Below are positions 1 through 11,378 of a stretch of 64,000 nucleotides of DNA, one piece after another (position 1 is the first letter of the stretch; every line of letters begins with the position of its first letter). The position numbers and the translations under genes were made by a program. Source of the stretch: Camellia lanceoleosa (lineage: Eukaryota > Streptophyta > Magnoliopsida > Ericales > Theaceae). Location: assembly GCA_025200525.1 (NCBI GenBank), contig CM045761.1, forward strand, positions 206,233,870 through 206,297,869, in the 5' to 3' direction. The notes under the pieces are model-generated. The model searched no databases. It worked only from the letters and a program-made list of their open reading frames with translations, and was not told where the DNA came from.

Positions 1-590
1 TGGCGTCCTATGTGAGCGTGGCTGAGGCTCGCTCATATTGGTATAAGCCCATCATTGCATTTGCATGCCATTCCATGCCTTTATGTCATTGCCTCGGTTT
101 GCGTGCCCGTGTGCACGCATTTCGAGGCACTTCACTTTCCTCCGACGGCCTCTTATGTGAGTGTGGCTGAGCCTCTCTCATGTTAGTGTAAGTCTATTTT
201 GCATTCTGTATGCCATTTTAGTCTCATTACATCGTGTATGCCATTGTCTCGGTTTGCGTACCCGTGTGCACGCATTTCGAGGCATCTCTTTTTTCATCTC
301 TCGGCCTCTTATGTGAGTGTGGCTGAGGCTCTCTCATGTTAGTGTAAGCCCATATTGTATTGTTTATGTCATTTTAGCATCATTGCATTCCGTATGCCAT
401 TGCCTCGGTTTGCGTGCATGTGTGCACGCATTTCGAGGCACTTCTTCTTTTATCCGACGGCCTCTTATGTGAGTGTGGCTGAGGCTCTCTCATGTTAGTG
501 TAAGTCCAATTGCATTGCGTATGCCATTTCATGCCTTAGGATCATCGCCTCGGTTTGCGTGCCCGTGTGCACGCATTTCGAGACATCTCA
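1..590 (+). repeat. Tandem repeat, about 155-bp unit, four copies
   Basis: The motif GCCTCGGTTTGCGTG recurs at about 91, 246, 402 and 547, each time followed by GTGCACGCATTTCGAG. A second motif, CTTATGTGAGTGTGGCTGAG, recurs at about 148, 304 and 459, with a variant at position 8. The spacing is 145-156 bp and copies differ by point changes and short indels. The array enters from the left edge. It lies in what I read as the 5' LTR of the gypsy element. Confidence 0.85.
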
Positions 591-2309
591 TTTTCATAGT
601 ATTGTGTATGTTAGGATTGTATCTTAGTTGCATTTCATACATATCATGCATATTGCATCGTGTTCGGGATAGGAGTTAGCCCGGGCACGGGAAATGAGGT
701 GCGTTCCGTACTCCGAGTGACGGAACGGGTCTCAATTCCCAAGTCACCGACACTCCGGATTACCCATGATGAAGTTAGGTTTTGTTGTAGCATTCATCTG
801 CATTCATCCTATATTGAGTTGTGCAATCCGATTCCTCGGCCATCATGCATCGAGATGCGTGATTGGTGGCACGAGGATCGAGGCATGCATATATTTGTGA
901 AATACATTGCCATGCCCTTTCCTCGCTTCGCCGCAAAGAAAATGAAGAATCAACAACTTTTGAACTCGCACGCATTTCGAGAAACATTGTAAACAGAGGC
1001 TAATCGGGGCATCCTGGATTTCGCCAGCGACTCCACATGCATCATTTCATTATCGGAAGTGAGTCAAGCCCCGCTTGCATGCGATTCTGACTTTCTTAGT
1101 TAATCTGTTAATTAATTAGAAATCGTATATTTATTCGGATCGTATTATTCTTTCATTCGGATCAGTATTATTTATTTGGACCCTCACGAGGTATAATTGT
1201 AATAAGTGTGCGTGAGTGTGATGTATGTCTTCCAACCCCACGTCTTTCTTCCCTTTTATTTACCCGCTTATGATGGTTAGATATAGGGCATATTTCAATT
1301 AGCATACAGTATGACAGCATGTTTTGCATCATTCATCTGTTTTGCACGCACCGGGCTCGGCGCATCATACAAACTGCATTTGTATTTCAATTCCAAGTTG
1401 AATACATGTTAGCTGTAGCATTCCATATGCCATGTTTAGAATAGCCGAGCCTGCCATAATTTGCATATTTGCATGTGTTGCATTAGGCAATTCTGTGTAT
1501 CTAGGATCATGCATGGATTTCTAACAAGCTTCTGTTTTGGCTTGGAGTACTCGGTAAGTTTTATGCTTTAGCATTCTCGCATGCGTGTGAGTGCTGCCAT
1601 GAATAGCATGCTTACCATGAGGCTATGTGCTTATCTGATATAACTGCCTTGAATGCCTGTGGGTGGAGGTTGGGTTATTTGAATTGGAACAATTCATCAA
1701 ATGTTTATTTTAAGCCCACTAGAGAGTGGCAAAACCATTGTTTTCTAAGCCCACCTGAGGGTGGCAAATCCGCGTCTTAGCTTACTTGCGGGTAGCACCA
1801 TCAAACCATTTTCAAACAAACAAACATGAAATGTTTTGTTCCAATTCAGGCGATTCAGTCTATACTTGTATGCTGTGTGCATCACATAGTAACCTAGGCT
1901 AATAATCGGAATAAGAACTCACAATGTTTTCAAAATCAGATATCATGGTTAGTAGAGGCTGGTCTTTGACCGGGCGAGCGGGGGTGCTCACGAAGTGACC
2001 TTCCCCAATCGTACCCAAGTTCCCGAGCCGAGGCAACTTTGGTGATGACGGACACGTGGCCTTTGGCACCGAGTCAGGGTTTCCTAAGTTTCCCATTAAA
2101 AAATATTTAGGTGGCGACTCAGATTCCGCAAAGCGTCCATGTTTGGCACTTCTTTCAAAAATCTGTTTTCAAAACGATTTTTGGATTTGGACTCTTTGGT
2201 TCAGGATTAAGAACCGTGACATTTGAGTCCTCGAATCAGAGTGACCCAATATCGAACTGCAATGGGGACTCGCGACTCTTCCTCCGGGATGCGTTCGGGG
2301 ACGTCTACA
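1..2309 (+). repeat. Partial 5' LTR of the Ogre-like element
   Basis: The stretch ends in CA at 2309, five bases before the primer-binding site, as an LTR should. Its left end lies outside the window. It has no credible coding sequence. It holds the 155-bp tandem array (1-590) and otherwise unique DNA rich in short CATGC-like motifs. Confidence 0.55.
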
Positions 2310-2314
2310 GTTTC

Positions 2315-2332
2315 TGGCGACTCTGCTGGGGA
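2315..2332 (+). other. Primer-binding site of the Ogre-like element
   Basis: TGGCGACTCTGCTGGGGA follows the LTR terminus CA (2309) after five bases. The motif resembles the tRNA-Arg-type PBS of plant Ogre/Tat elements. A weaker GGTGGCGACTC occurs upstream at 2110 and is not placed next to an LTR end. Confidence 0.65.
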
Positions 2333-3211
2333 ATTTAGAGAACTTGACTCGAACTCATGATATCTAGTGTTGACTACACTTGTGTGTTTTTTTGCATTGC
2401 ATTTGCATTGGTGCGCCTAGGACACCATGTTTGCCATATGCCATTCCCGAACGATTTGCCGGAGGCTTGTCTTGTCAAGGCATGACCATAAGGCTGATCG
2501 GCTGTGGGCTCTGACAGCATGGGAACACAAACCCCGGTTTTACCGGGGCACCCTTTTTGACCATTCGACCTAGTGTATATTCGGATCCATAGTGACCATT
2601 CCAAACTAGGACAGGTTGCTTACTCGTTTATAGGTTGTTTGAAACCGCTGTGTGCGTAGTGAAACCCTAGCTCCTGACAAAATAGGACAGGGAAACCCTA
2701 CCCCAACATAGGGGTGTTTTGGCTCTCACTTATCTGCTATGTGCTTTTAGAGTGCGTCTCTACAGGAATGCATGTATCAGTTTACAAGTTTGGGCACCAG
2801 GCCTGCGGGCACCAGTTCAGTATTTTGGGTATCAAGCCTGAGGGCATTAGTATTTGGGGAATCAGTTTTACCCGAGGGTATCAGATTTGAGGCGAAATTA
2901 GGCGAGAGAGCACACTCATTCAACTATGCTCGTATCTGTTCAGATGGAATCAGGCTGAGATGCTGTCTGTTTTCTCTTTTGCTAGGTAGTCTGGGAACCA
3001 TAGCTTCAGAAGGCTCCGATATCCTCCGAGGTTCATTGAACTTGTGCTAATAGACTTTGTCAGGTCAGAGGTTTAGTTCAAGGGCAATCAGTGGCAGGGT
3101 AAAAGGGCGGTCAGCACAAATCACCGCTCAAGAAGCTACGGATCAGGGCCCTTATCCACCCCATCGGAACAACAGCCGAGGTCTCGCCTCTGCAGGATAG
3201 ATATACTACCG

Positions 3212-4585
3212 ATGGATCAGAACACGTCGGGGATGGAGGCAATGATGCGTCAAATACAGGAAACTATGAAACTCATGCAGCAAGACGCTGTCCGCCAAGC
3301 GGAATTTTCCAAGCAGCAGGCTGCAATCATGGCTCAGCAAGCCGAGCCCATCACTAGGTTGCAACAGCAAAATGGAGTGTCTGCTTCACATCAAGCTCCT
3401 CACCCACCAGGAGCTCCAACACCCAGAGAGACACCAAATGTCCAGGCAGATACGGACATTCCAACAGGGCCGGCTCCGCCCCCAATTTTACCCCAGCTGT
3501 CCAAAACACCTACCAATCTATCGGACTCTCCCTTCGAGTTCGAGGTCGACCCTACAGCGTTGAAGTTGAGTAAGCTTGAAAAGTTGTTCAAAAAATCTCA
3601 GGGGGTAAAGTCCATCCCGGACATTGAGGACGGGTACACCGACGCAGCTGTAACTCTACCGGACAGGTTCAAGATGCCTTACATCGACCGTTTTGGCCTG
3701 GAGATCCCATGGTCCACCCGAGTTTGTTTTCGATGTTCTCATACCCGATGGGGTTGACAAGATTACAGAAGCTCTCCCTTTTTGGCAGGACCCTGTCGGG
3801 TATTGCGGCCATCTGGTATGCCAAATTGGAGGATTCAGTAAAACGAAGCTAGGAGGAGATGGTCGAGGCCTTCGTCGCACAATATTCATACAATACCCAA
3901 ATCGAGATTACGACCCGTGATCTTGAGACGACGAGGCAGGAGCCTAAGGAGAGCTTCTCAGAATTCGTGACCCACTGGAGGGCCAAGGCCTCAATGATGA
4001 CCGTTAGGCCAACGGATAAGGATCAGATACGGATGGTTGTGCGCAACCTCCAGCCCAAACTAATGCAGAAAATGATCGTGCTCCCCTTCCCTACCTTTTC
4101 AGATTTGCATGAGATAGGAGTACAGATCGAGGATGCTATGAAACAGGGCCTCATTGACCAGGAGAAGGAGGCCAGAGGGCGCCATAGCAGTCGAATGCAA
4201 CCACCACAGGACGCACTGCAAGATCTTCCGGTGGGCATGGTCGCCACCACCACACCAAGAGCACCACCCCTTTGTTGGTGCATCCACTTCAAACCCCCGA
4301 ACTTCAGACTATCTACCCCGAGGCAAGAGGGTTTTCACCCCACTCTATATGTCTTTGTCTAAAGCCCTGGGGGTCCTACTCAGGAAAGGACATTTGAAAC
4401 CGTTAGAGCAACGGCCTCTACCCGATCCTCTCCCTCCAAAGCATGACCCGACTAAGTACTGTGCTTTCCATCAACAAACCGGTCATGACACCGACAGTTG
4501 CGTCTGTCTCCGCCACGAGATACAAAATTTGATTGACAACGGGGTCATTCCCGCACCAGGTCCTGCAAAGTCTATCGGCACCTGA
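3212..4585 (+). pseudogene. Degenerate gag of the Ogre-like element
   Basis: The first segment (3212 to about 3700) encodes a Gln/Met-rich, then Pro-rich N-terminus ending in a PDRFKMP-type motif. The frame then shifts near 3700. The retrotransposon-gag core continues (FVAQY, ETTRQEPKESFSEFVTHWR, NLQPKL), with a TAG at 3850-3852 where Trp is usual. Near 4200 the frame shifts again, and the C-terminal part carries a Cys/His motif (YCAFHQQTGHDTDSC, CX2HX4HX4C) typical of Tat-lineage Gag. At least two frameshifts and one stop make it non-functional. No protease or polymerase follows. Confidence 0.75.
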
Positions 4586-7500
4586 TCAGTGAACTTGTGG
4601 GGGATAATGTGATGTGATCAAGGGATGAACCACCTGCGGGCGACGTTCAATTTATTTCAGATATGGTGGATAGCATGCACTATTTTGAGCATTTGTGAAT
4701 GCTAGCTTTTGTGCTTTCTGACTTGGGTATTGGGTCAGTCTTGTTGTTTTTGAGTCTGTCCTTTTGTTTTGAGTCAGTCTCTTTTGTTTTGGGTCTGTCT
4801 TGTTGTATTGAGTCAGTCCTATTGTATAGGAGTCGTGATTCGGGAGGGTGTTACCTCGCATCACCATTTTGTTTTGTTTTTGTCTTTTCGTTTTGTTTTG
4901 AGTCATTTACGCCTTGGAGCCAGTAACGCCAACAGATTTGAATGAACAGCAGTGTTTTTTTCATGCTTTTGTGTTTGCTTCTGCCGTGTGCTAGTTGTAC
5001 CAGAAATTCCAAATGAGATGGCAGTATTTGACTAGAAGCTATGTCTTTTCTGTGCCTTGAATTCATTGCATCGACCTAAGTTTTCCAAAAGCTTTTTGAA
5101 CACTACGGTGAAAACAAAGAGGAAGGAATTCCTCGGGTTTTGTAAAAATTTGATCAAACTGAGAGAAAGAGAGGCGTGCTAAGCCCTTAATGAATGAAAT
5201 CATGCTTGTTAGCGTGAGTATTGAGAAGGACCCTAGCTTGATCCAGACTGGTTTCACACTATCTTCAGCGCGAGTGATTTGTCGCTTTCTTAAAAATTTT
5301 TAAAAACAAAATGTTTTGCGCGGTCCTGCGAAGACCTGTGTGGAATCGCTCTTGAGATTGTGCAGCCTAGGATCGCTCTCATCCTCGAGACTCAACCCCT
5401 TTGCTTCCAAACCTTGAACTTGAATTCAGAAGGTTCAATGGTCAACTACGACATGAGGCCTGTGTGGCCAGATTTGAAGCAGCCCTTGAACAAGAGGCCA
5501 GGAGAGTCAGATCAAGAAGATCGGAAGATCAGAAGAAGCTTGCAAAACTAGAACAGAAGTACCCTTCAACCTAGGGGCAAAAATGTCAGATGTGCTCGAA
5601 GAGCCAAAGATGAATCATTCTGCAAGTCAATACAACAGCCACTCTCTTGGATACGGATGACTTCGAGATCCTAAAACCATTTGGCATGGACTTGTTACAC
5701 TTTTACCCTTTGAGAGGCTCGCTGGGCCGAAAACCCGGAAAGGGCGACCCAGGCAAAAGTTAGAGCAAGAAAAGATATATACAAAAAGCAAAAAAAAAAG
5801 AAAAGAGAAAAAAGAAGAAAAGCAAAAAAAAGAAAAAAGAAGAAAAGAGAAAAAAAAGAAAAAATAAGAAAAGAAATGAAAAAGAACGAGGAACAAAGCT
5901 CGCAAGGTCGAAAACCAGAACGCGCCTTGGCAAAAGTTAGAGCCTAAAAGGAGAGGTTAATACATGAGTGTACTTTAACCCGAATTACGTAAGGCTTGAT
6001 TCCCATCTTTGGGATCGAGGCAACTTCATTACAAGTCCACCAGAAACACTTCAAATTTGATTGTGTCCATGCAATGGTTCTAATCATTTTTGTCTTCATC
6101 AGATCCGAGTTTGGTTGCGACAAGACTCGAGGATTGACTACAATGCGTCATGGTGCCATTCAAACAAGGCAGCTTCATTTGCCATTCAACGCACTTGTGC
6201 CATTCAAACAAGGGTAGCTTTCGTTGCCATTCAACGCGCACGGTGCCATCCAAACAAGGGCAACTTTCCGTTGCCATTCAATGCGCCACAAGGTTGCTCA
6301 AACAAGGGGCAACTTTCCGTTGTCGTGCAGCTTTCTTCAAGCACGGGGCGGTTTTCCTTTGGATCCGAGGTTGTGCATCTCAGGAGTAGGTTTCATGCTC
6401 GTTGAGCAAGTGGCCGTTTGCAAAAATAGTTTTTGAGAATTTTTATTGAGGTTGATAAATTTTCTCGAAAATTGTTCCATCTTTTCCAAAAACTGGACCA
6501 TTTCTTGGACCCAAAAAAGGAAAATTTTCAGTGCTCATAGCCTGACTTACATGATTTTAAATCAGAAAATTGAACAGGCATGATAATCTAACTCTCGTGT
6601 GGGTCAAAATTGTTTTAGTAGAAAGCAAAAAAAAAAAAAAACAAAAAATGGTCAAAATGATGAACTAGGGGCGCAGTCGAGTCAGGAGTTCTGTCTTTTC
6701 CCCTTTATCAAAATACTTGCCAAGAAGGGCACTCTACCTGCCAGAAAAGGCACAACTGAAGGGCACAACAAAAGGCTGAAAGCTCTCACATCCTCCGAGC
6801 AACGAGGTATCAAGCTAAGTGCGAAGCATGAATTGGAATGAGACTAGAAATTCCACTCCCTCATCTGGACAGATCTGATCACGTCCAAACTCCCCAGCAG
6901 AGCATCGTCAACCGAGATCAGCTGCAAATTTGCTACACACCCAGTTGTAGCGCAACCTCTCTGTGGGAGGAATTCACTAGCTGTAAGCGGAAGAAAGAGA
7001 ATCTAGCAAAATGTTAGGGGCACGAGCCCACAACTTGCTGTTTATCCATCAACCACCCAGGGGAGGGATTGAAAAATGAGAGATTGAAGAATAGAGAGAT
7101 GTGCGATGAGAGGAAAAGTGAGAAAAGGGCTTTTCAGAAAAACAGAGCTTGAGGGCCGAGTGATATGAGAACCACAAATAAGAAAAGGGTGGGAAACACT
7201 ACCCGGTGAAATAGGCTCCCTGTGCACGTCTGAGTGTCGTGTCTTTTTGTTTTATCTCGTTTCTTGTTTTGAGTCATTTCGAGTGTTACTCGATGTGTCT
7301 AGGTTGTGTGCCTTTTATTTCCTTGTTGAGTCGCTTTTGTCGTGTTCAACAGAGGCTCAATACCTGGTCGAAAAACTCATCTCTCAATTTCAAAAATAAA
7401 ATTGTTTTGTGCTCCGAGTACCGTGCCGTTCTCCACATTTGTGCAAAACAAAATTTGTTCTTTCATAAAACCGCAGGATTCAACTCAGGTCATATGAGAA

Positions 7501-8236
7501 CAGTAGAACTAGGACCTATCTGAAGCTATAATGGTTCCGGACTGCAAAGCAAAAGCAAAAGAGGAAAATGTCGGGCATCTGAGTTTGTTCCAACTTCAGT
7601 AGGCTCCGAGATTGTATTCCGTGTGTACCTCTTCAGGTCTTGCCAATGCTCCGAAGTATGAGTGTGCCTCTACCTCAAGCTCAAGATCAAGTCTACCTGC
7701 CGAATGGCGATCAAGTGCTCTCTCCGAGTACCGTTCCTTGTCGTGGTCATCTTGGCTGTGTTCGCAATGAGTTCCTAGGAGACCAACTGCGACGGTGGAA
7801 ACTAGAGTTCGAATGGCTGTTGCCTAGAACGCAAAGGTTCGGGATTTCCGAGACTAAAGTCTGGTTTAAATACCCAGAGGCGTGTCCTCGGCTTGAAATC
7901 CGTATGGCTCAATTCTGGATACTGGACCAACCTAGTCTGTCACCCCGTTGGAGAATAGGGAAAGTTGTGAATATGATCAGGAAAACAAACAGCAGCCGTA
8001 GCTCCTACATACAGATGTTGTTACTTGTCAGCATTTCAGAGCCTTTGTACTGTGAGTTCAAGGTAAAGTGTTCGAAGAGCACGAGGGGAGATCCCCATCA
8101 GAGTAGAGCGGTTCACCGCCACTCACCTCAGGAGGTGCTTTCTAAAGCGCCGCTTTGTCCATTTATTGCTTTCCTTAAGCATCATGCATTGTAATGCATT
8201 GTACCTATCAAGTTTCTTTCTCAGTCATGCACAATA
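4586..8236 (+). other. Non-coding interior of the Ogre-like element
   Basis: No pol-like reading frame is recognisable. Visible structure: T/G-rich short repeats of the type TTGAGTCAGTC/TTGGGTCTGTC at about 4730-4830; an A/G-rich tract at about 5770-5885; three to four diverged copies of a roughly 45-bp unit around GTGCCATTCAAACAAGG at about 6150-6330; and an A-run at 6627-6640. Open frames here are short and repeat-driven. Confidence 0.6.
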
Positions 8237-8284
8237 TTGTACGTACGGTTCATCCAAAAGAAGTTCCGTTTGAGATCATTTATT

Positions 8285-8645
8285 AGTATATCAATCACAC
8301 TTCATTCATTTAGTGTATCAATCACACTTCATTCATTTTGTGTATCTATCACACACATTCTCACTTTTGCGTATCTATCACACACATTCTCACTTTGTGT
8401 ATCTATCACGCACATATTCACTTTTTGTGTATCCATTGCACACCTTTAGTGTATCAATCACACTTGTTCACATAGTGCATCTATCACACTTTGTGTTCAC
8501 CTTTAGTATGTCTATCATACTCTGCTCACTTTGTGTATCAATCACACTATGCTCATTCGTTGCATTGTTATGCACATTTGTCTAGCATTGTTATGCTCAT
8601 TACTTGCATTGTTATGCACACTTCACCTGCATTGTTATGCACCTT
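8285..8645 (+). repeat. Short tandem repeats, TATCAATCACAC and GCATTGTTATGCAC types
   Basis: From 8285 to about 8555 the motif TAT(C)AATCACACTT or TATCTATCACACAC returns every 20-25 bp with variable T-rich spacers. From about 8558 to 8645 it gives way to GCATTGTTATGCAC, repeated three to four times. Any reading frame here reflects the repeat, not a protein. Confidence 0.8.
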
Positions 8646-8699
8646 TTCATTTGCTATTATCACTCTTTCTCCTCGCTCGTGCGACGGGTTAGACCTCTT

Positions 8700-9390
8700 C
8701 GGTTAAAAGCATTTGGAATACGTTCTAATGCTTACACCATTCCGAAACACCGGGATACGTCCCTATGTTTCTCCCTCTTCGGTTAAAAGCATTCGGAATA
8801 CGTTCCAATGCTTACACCATTCTGAAACACCGGGATACGTCCCTATGTTTCTCCCTCTTCAGTTAAAAGCGTTCGGAATACGTTCCAATGCTTACACCAT
8901 TCTAAAACACCGGGATGCGTCCCTATATTTCACATTCCTTGCAGAACACCGGGATACATCCCTACGTTTCTCCTCTCTTTGTGGAACACCGGGATACGTC
9001 CCTATGTTTCACATTCCTTGCGGAACACCGGGATACGTCCCTATGTTTCACATTCCTTGCGGAACACCGGGATACGTCCCTATGTTTCACATTCCTTACA
9101 GAACACTGGGATACGTCCCTATGTTTCTCCTTCTTTTCTAACCTTTGGGATACGTCCCTAATCCCTTGGGATACGTCCCTAATCTCTGGGATACGTCCCT
9201 AACCTTTGAGATACGTCCCTAAATCTTGGGATACGTCCCTAAATCTTGGGGTACGTCCTTAAACCCTGGGATACGTCCCTAAACACCGGGATATGTCCCC
9301 ATGTTTCTCCATCTTTGGTTAAGAGCATCCGGAATACGTTCCAATGCTTATACATCTCCGAAACATCGAGATACGTCCCTATGTTTCTTT
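8700..9390 (+). repeat. Compound tandem array built on GGGATACGTCCCT
   Basis: Three unit sizes share one core. About 8700-8935: three copies of an ~80-bp unit containing AAAGCATTCGGAATACGTTC and ACACCGGGATACGTCCCTAT. About 8936-9135: a ~39-bp unit (CATTCCTTGCGGAACACC plus the core), about five copies. About 9140-9300: a 17-20-bp unit that is little more than the core plus a spacer. A partial long unit returns at 9300-9390. The core GGGA(TA)CGTCCC is nearly self-complementary. Arrays between the coding region and the 3' LTR are known in Ogre elements. Confidence 0.85.
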
Positions 9391-9570
9391 GCATGATCAT
9401 AAGTTATGTTCGGCTTCTTGCATTGTCAGTTGCATTTTGCCTCTGCCTTCGGGCGCATATCTTTATCTGTAGCTTGTATGCTTTGTCTAAGTCTTCGGCC
9501 TTGTCAAAAATGGGACGTCTCTTGGCTTTGACATTCACTCCCGTCATTCTTATGACTTTCGAGTTCTGTC

Positions 9571-9583
9571 AAAGAGGGACAAC
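9571..9583 (+). other. Polypurine tract
   Basis: AAAGAGGGACAAC lies directly before TGTAGACACCCC, the LTR start. This is the position needed for plus-strand priming in an LTR retrotransposon. Confidence 0.65.
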
Positions 9584-10810
9584 TGTAGACACCCCATTTT
9601 TGACCGACCTTAAGACTCAGACGTCATCAATTGAGCGCTTGGTGATGTTGCATATTGTGCTCGTTCTGAGGTTGCGGAGTCCCGGCTACGAGCCTTGCCT
9701 CCGGACTTCCGGACTCTTTTGTGCTTTGCCACGGTTTGCGAACCAGGCTCCATTTTCTCTGTTTTCTCTTCCCAAAGGGAGGGAGAGGTCTCGTAGACCA
9801 TCTCTCAGTGGCCGTAGGCTACGTTTTGTGGTCGCAGGCCATTTTTCCCATTTCGAGCCCAGTTCGGTTTTCGAGCCACGTCGGTAGTGCTCGTTCGGGA
9901 CCGTCTAACCACCTGCTTGCCCGATTTTGGCATGCATCCTATTTACTCCCTTTCGAGGGACACTGGGGTCCGAGAGACCAACTTCATGGTCGAACACCAC
10001 TTCCAGTGCCTAACAGCCCACTTTCGGGGCCCCGAACTGCGTGTTTCAGCTCCCGAACCTTCGTTCTACATTTTTGGGCTCCGACCCGAACTTAAGATAG
10101 TCATATTTTGAGGTCATTTTCATGTTTGATTAAGGACCTTTTATTGTTTGAGATCTCCTTCTGCCACTTGCTTCTTTACCCTCTTTTAGGCCTATTTTGC
10201 ACGGTATTTTAGGCGTACTTGTGGGCTGTGTTGGACTTGGTCGTAAACTAAAAAGTGTCTTTTTTTGAGCCCCTATTCAACTTTGTTGAAGGACTCTCGG
10301 CTGTTTGAAACCCGTAGCTACCACTTTCCCCTTTGGCCTTTTTGGCGAGAAACTTGACTAGTTTTCCCCCCTTTTTTTTCCCTCCATTTTTCTACACCTT
10401 TTTACCTATATATACAGCCCTCCAGATCTGTTTTAAGGGTTAGAAATTTTTGTTTTGAGCTCCTACATTATATCTCTCTCTCTCTCTCTCTATTCCAAGT
10501 ACCAAAACCCTAAAAATCCTACACCATTTCTTCACCATTTCTTCATCATCACCTAACACCACCATCACCACTCCATTTCCAGCGGCTGGAGGTGGTTTTC
10601 AGAGCTTAGGAGGCAGCATTTTTGGTCCAAGAGGCAACAAAAGGGTTGGTCTACAAGGGTAAGTTCATTTCCCCTCTTTTTGATCTCTTTTTTGCCTCAT
10701 TTTTTTAGCCTCTTTGCTTGTGGTTTTGAGCTCCGACCAAAACAGAAAATATCATTTTTTTGAGCTGTTCTTCATCTTTGTTTAAGGACTCAACCCTGTT
10801 TGAGTTTTCC
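9584..10810 (+). repeat. Truncated 3' LTR of the Ogre-like element
   Basis: It starts with TGTAGACACCCC after the polypurine tract. A TATA-like CCTATATATACAG at about 10405 and a CT-repeat at 10484-10502 suggest the U3/R promoter zone, followed by a leader-like stretch. The segment GAGC...CAACTTTGTTGAAGGACT at about 10267 recurs in altered form at about 10760. It stops at 10810 where minus-strand gypsy sequence begins, so the rest of the LTR, which should resemble 1-2309, is missing. Confidence 0.65.
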
Positions 10811-10878
10811 AAGGATGATGTTATAGGCAGATGGGCAATCGACCAAGGATGATGTTGTAGGCAGATGGGCAATCGACC
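10811..10878 (+). repeat. 34-bp direct duplication at the gypsy-gypsy junction
   Basis: Two adjacent 34-bp copies (10811-10844 and 10845-10878) begin AAGGATGATGTTATAGGCAG and AAGGATGATGTTGTAGGCAG and differ at one base. On the minus strand they encode the end of the protease fragment. They lie exactly where the truncated LTR meets the second gypsy element. Confidence 0.85.
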
Positions 10879-11378
10879 ACAAGGAAGGTGAACAACTTCG
10901 TGGCCTGCCGTGGGTATTTGCCAATGGAGATAGGAAGGTCAATGGAACCAATGGAGGTCACACGGTCGCCAATGAAGCCGACCAGAGGGGTCTGGAGTGG
11001 AGACAAGCTTTCTTTCCCAATCTTGAGCTGGCGAAAACAGTTGAGGAAGATGATGTCTGAAGAGCTGCCGTTGTTGATGACAACTCGTCTGACCTTGTAG
11101 TTGGAGAGGATGGCCGAAATGACAAGGGGGTCATCATATGGGTAACGGGTGCCTGTGCAGTCAGCGTCCGTAAAGGTGATGGGTTTTGTCCACTGTTTGG
11201 GCTGTTTGGAAGGTCGGTCTGCGATGTATTGCTGTCTCGAGCCTGGCGTATTTTTCTCGCCCGCCTCGAGCAGAATGGGATGGTCCCCCGCAGGCGAGTT
11301 CACCTGAAATAACTCTGATTTCACCAACTGGCAGGGGTGGGTTACCTTGTGGCCGAGGCTGTTGTGGAGGTCGATCAT
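10821..11378 (-). pseudogene. Retrotransposon aspartic protease fragment
   Basis: The region lies directly after gag, in a different frame. The segment ITFTDADCTG is followed by a conserved PHDDPLV-like motif (here PYDDPLV), then VVINNGSSSDIIF, LVGF and AYNIILGRLP. The last is the second conserved block of the retropepsin fold (NxILGRP). The active-site position, normally D in VDNGSSADI or VDTGSS, is N here. It ends at the element junction, so no RT follows. Confidence 0.7.

Larger units (their letters stand above)
1..10810 (+). mobile_element. Ty3/gypsy retrotransposon, Tat/Ogre-like, non-autonomous and truncated
   Basis: The parts lie in the order expected of one LTR element: the 3' part of a 5' LTR (to 2309), a primer-binding site (2315-2332), a gag region (3212-4585), a long non-coding stretch with tandem repeats, a polypurine tract (9571-9583) and a 3' LTR beginning TGTAGACACCCC (9584). 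That LTR start and the TGGCGACTC-type PBS are known from plant Tat/Ogre elements (PBS matching tRNA-Arg). No reverse transcriptase, RNase H or integrase is visible between gag and the 3' LTR, so the copy looks like a large non-autonomous derivative. The 3' LTR stops at the junction with a second gypsy element near 10810. The two LTR pieces do not overlap, so the full LTR should exceed about 3.5 kb. Lineage assignment is inference. Confidence 0.75.

Noticed and set aside
8237..9202. Several overlapping ORFs with repeated peptides (for example GIRPYVS)
   Set aside because: They are produced by the tandem DNA repeats, occur in all three frames, and have no start context or family resemblance.
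8936..9300. Regular repeat-spacer pattern that could be mistaken for a CRISPR array
   Set aside because: Spacers are themselves repeated, the array lies inside a plant retrotransposon, and there are no cas genes.
8700..9390. The satellite core contains GGATACG, the same heptamer as the subterminal motif of hAT copies 4-5
   Set aside because: A 7-bp match in AT/GC-simple motifs is expected by chance, and nothing else is shared between the two.
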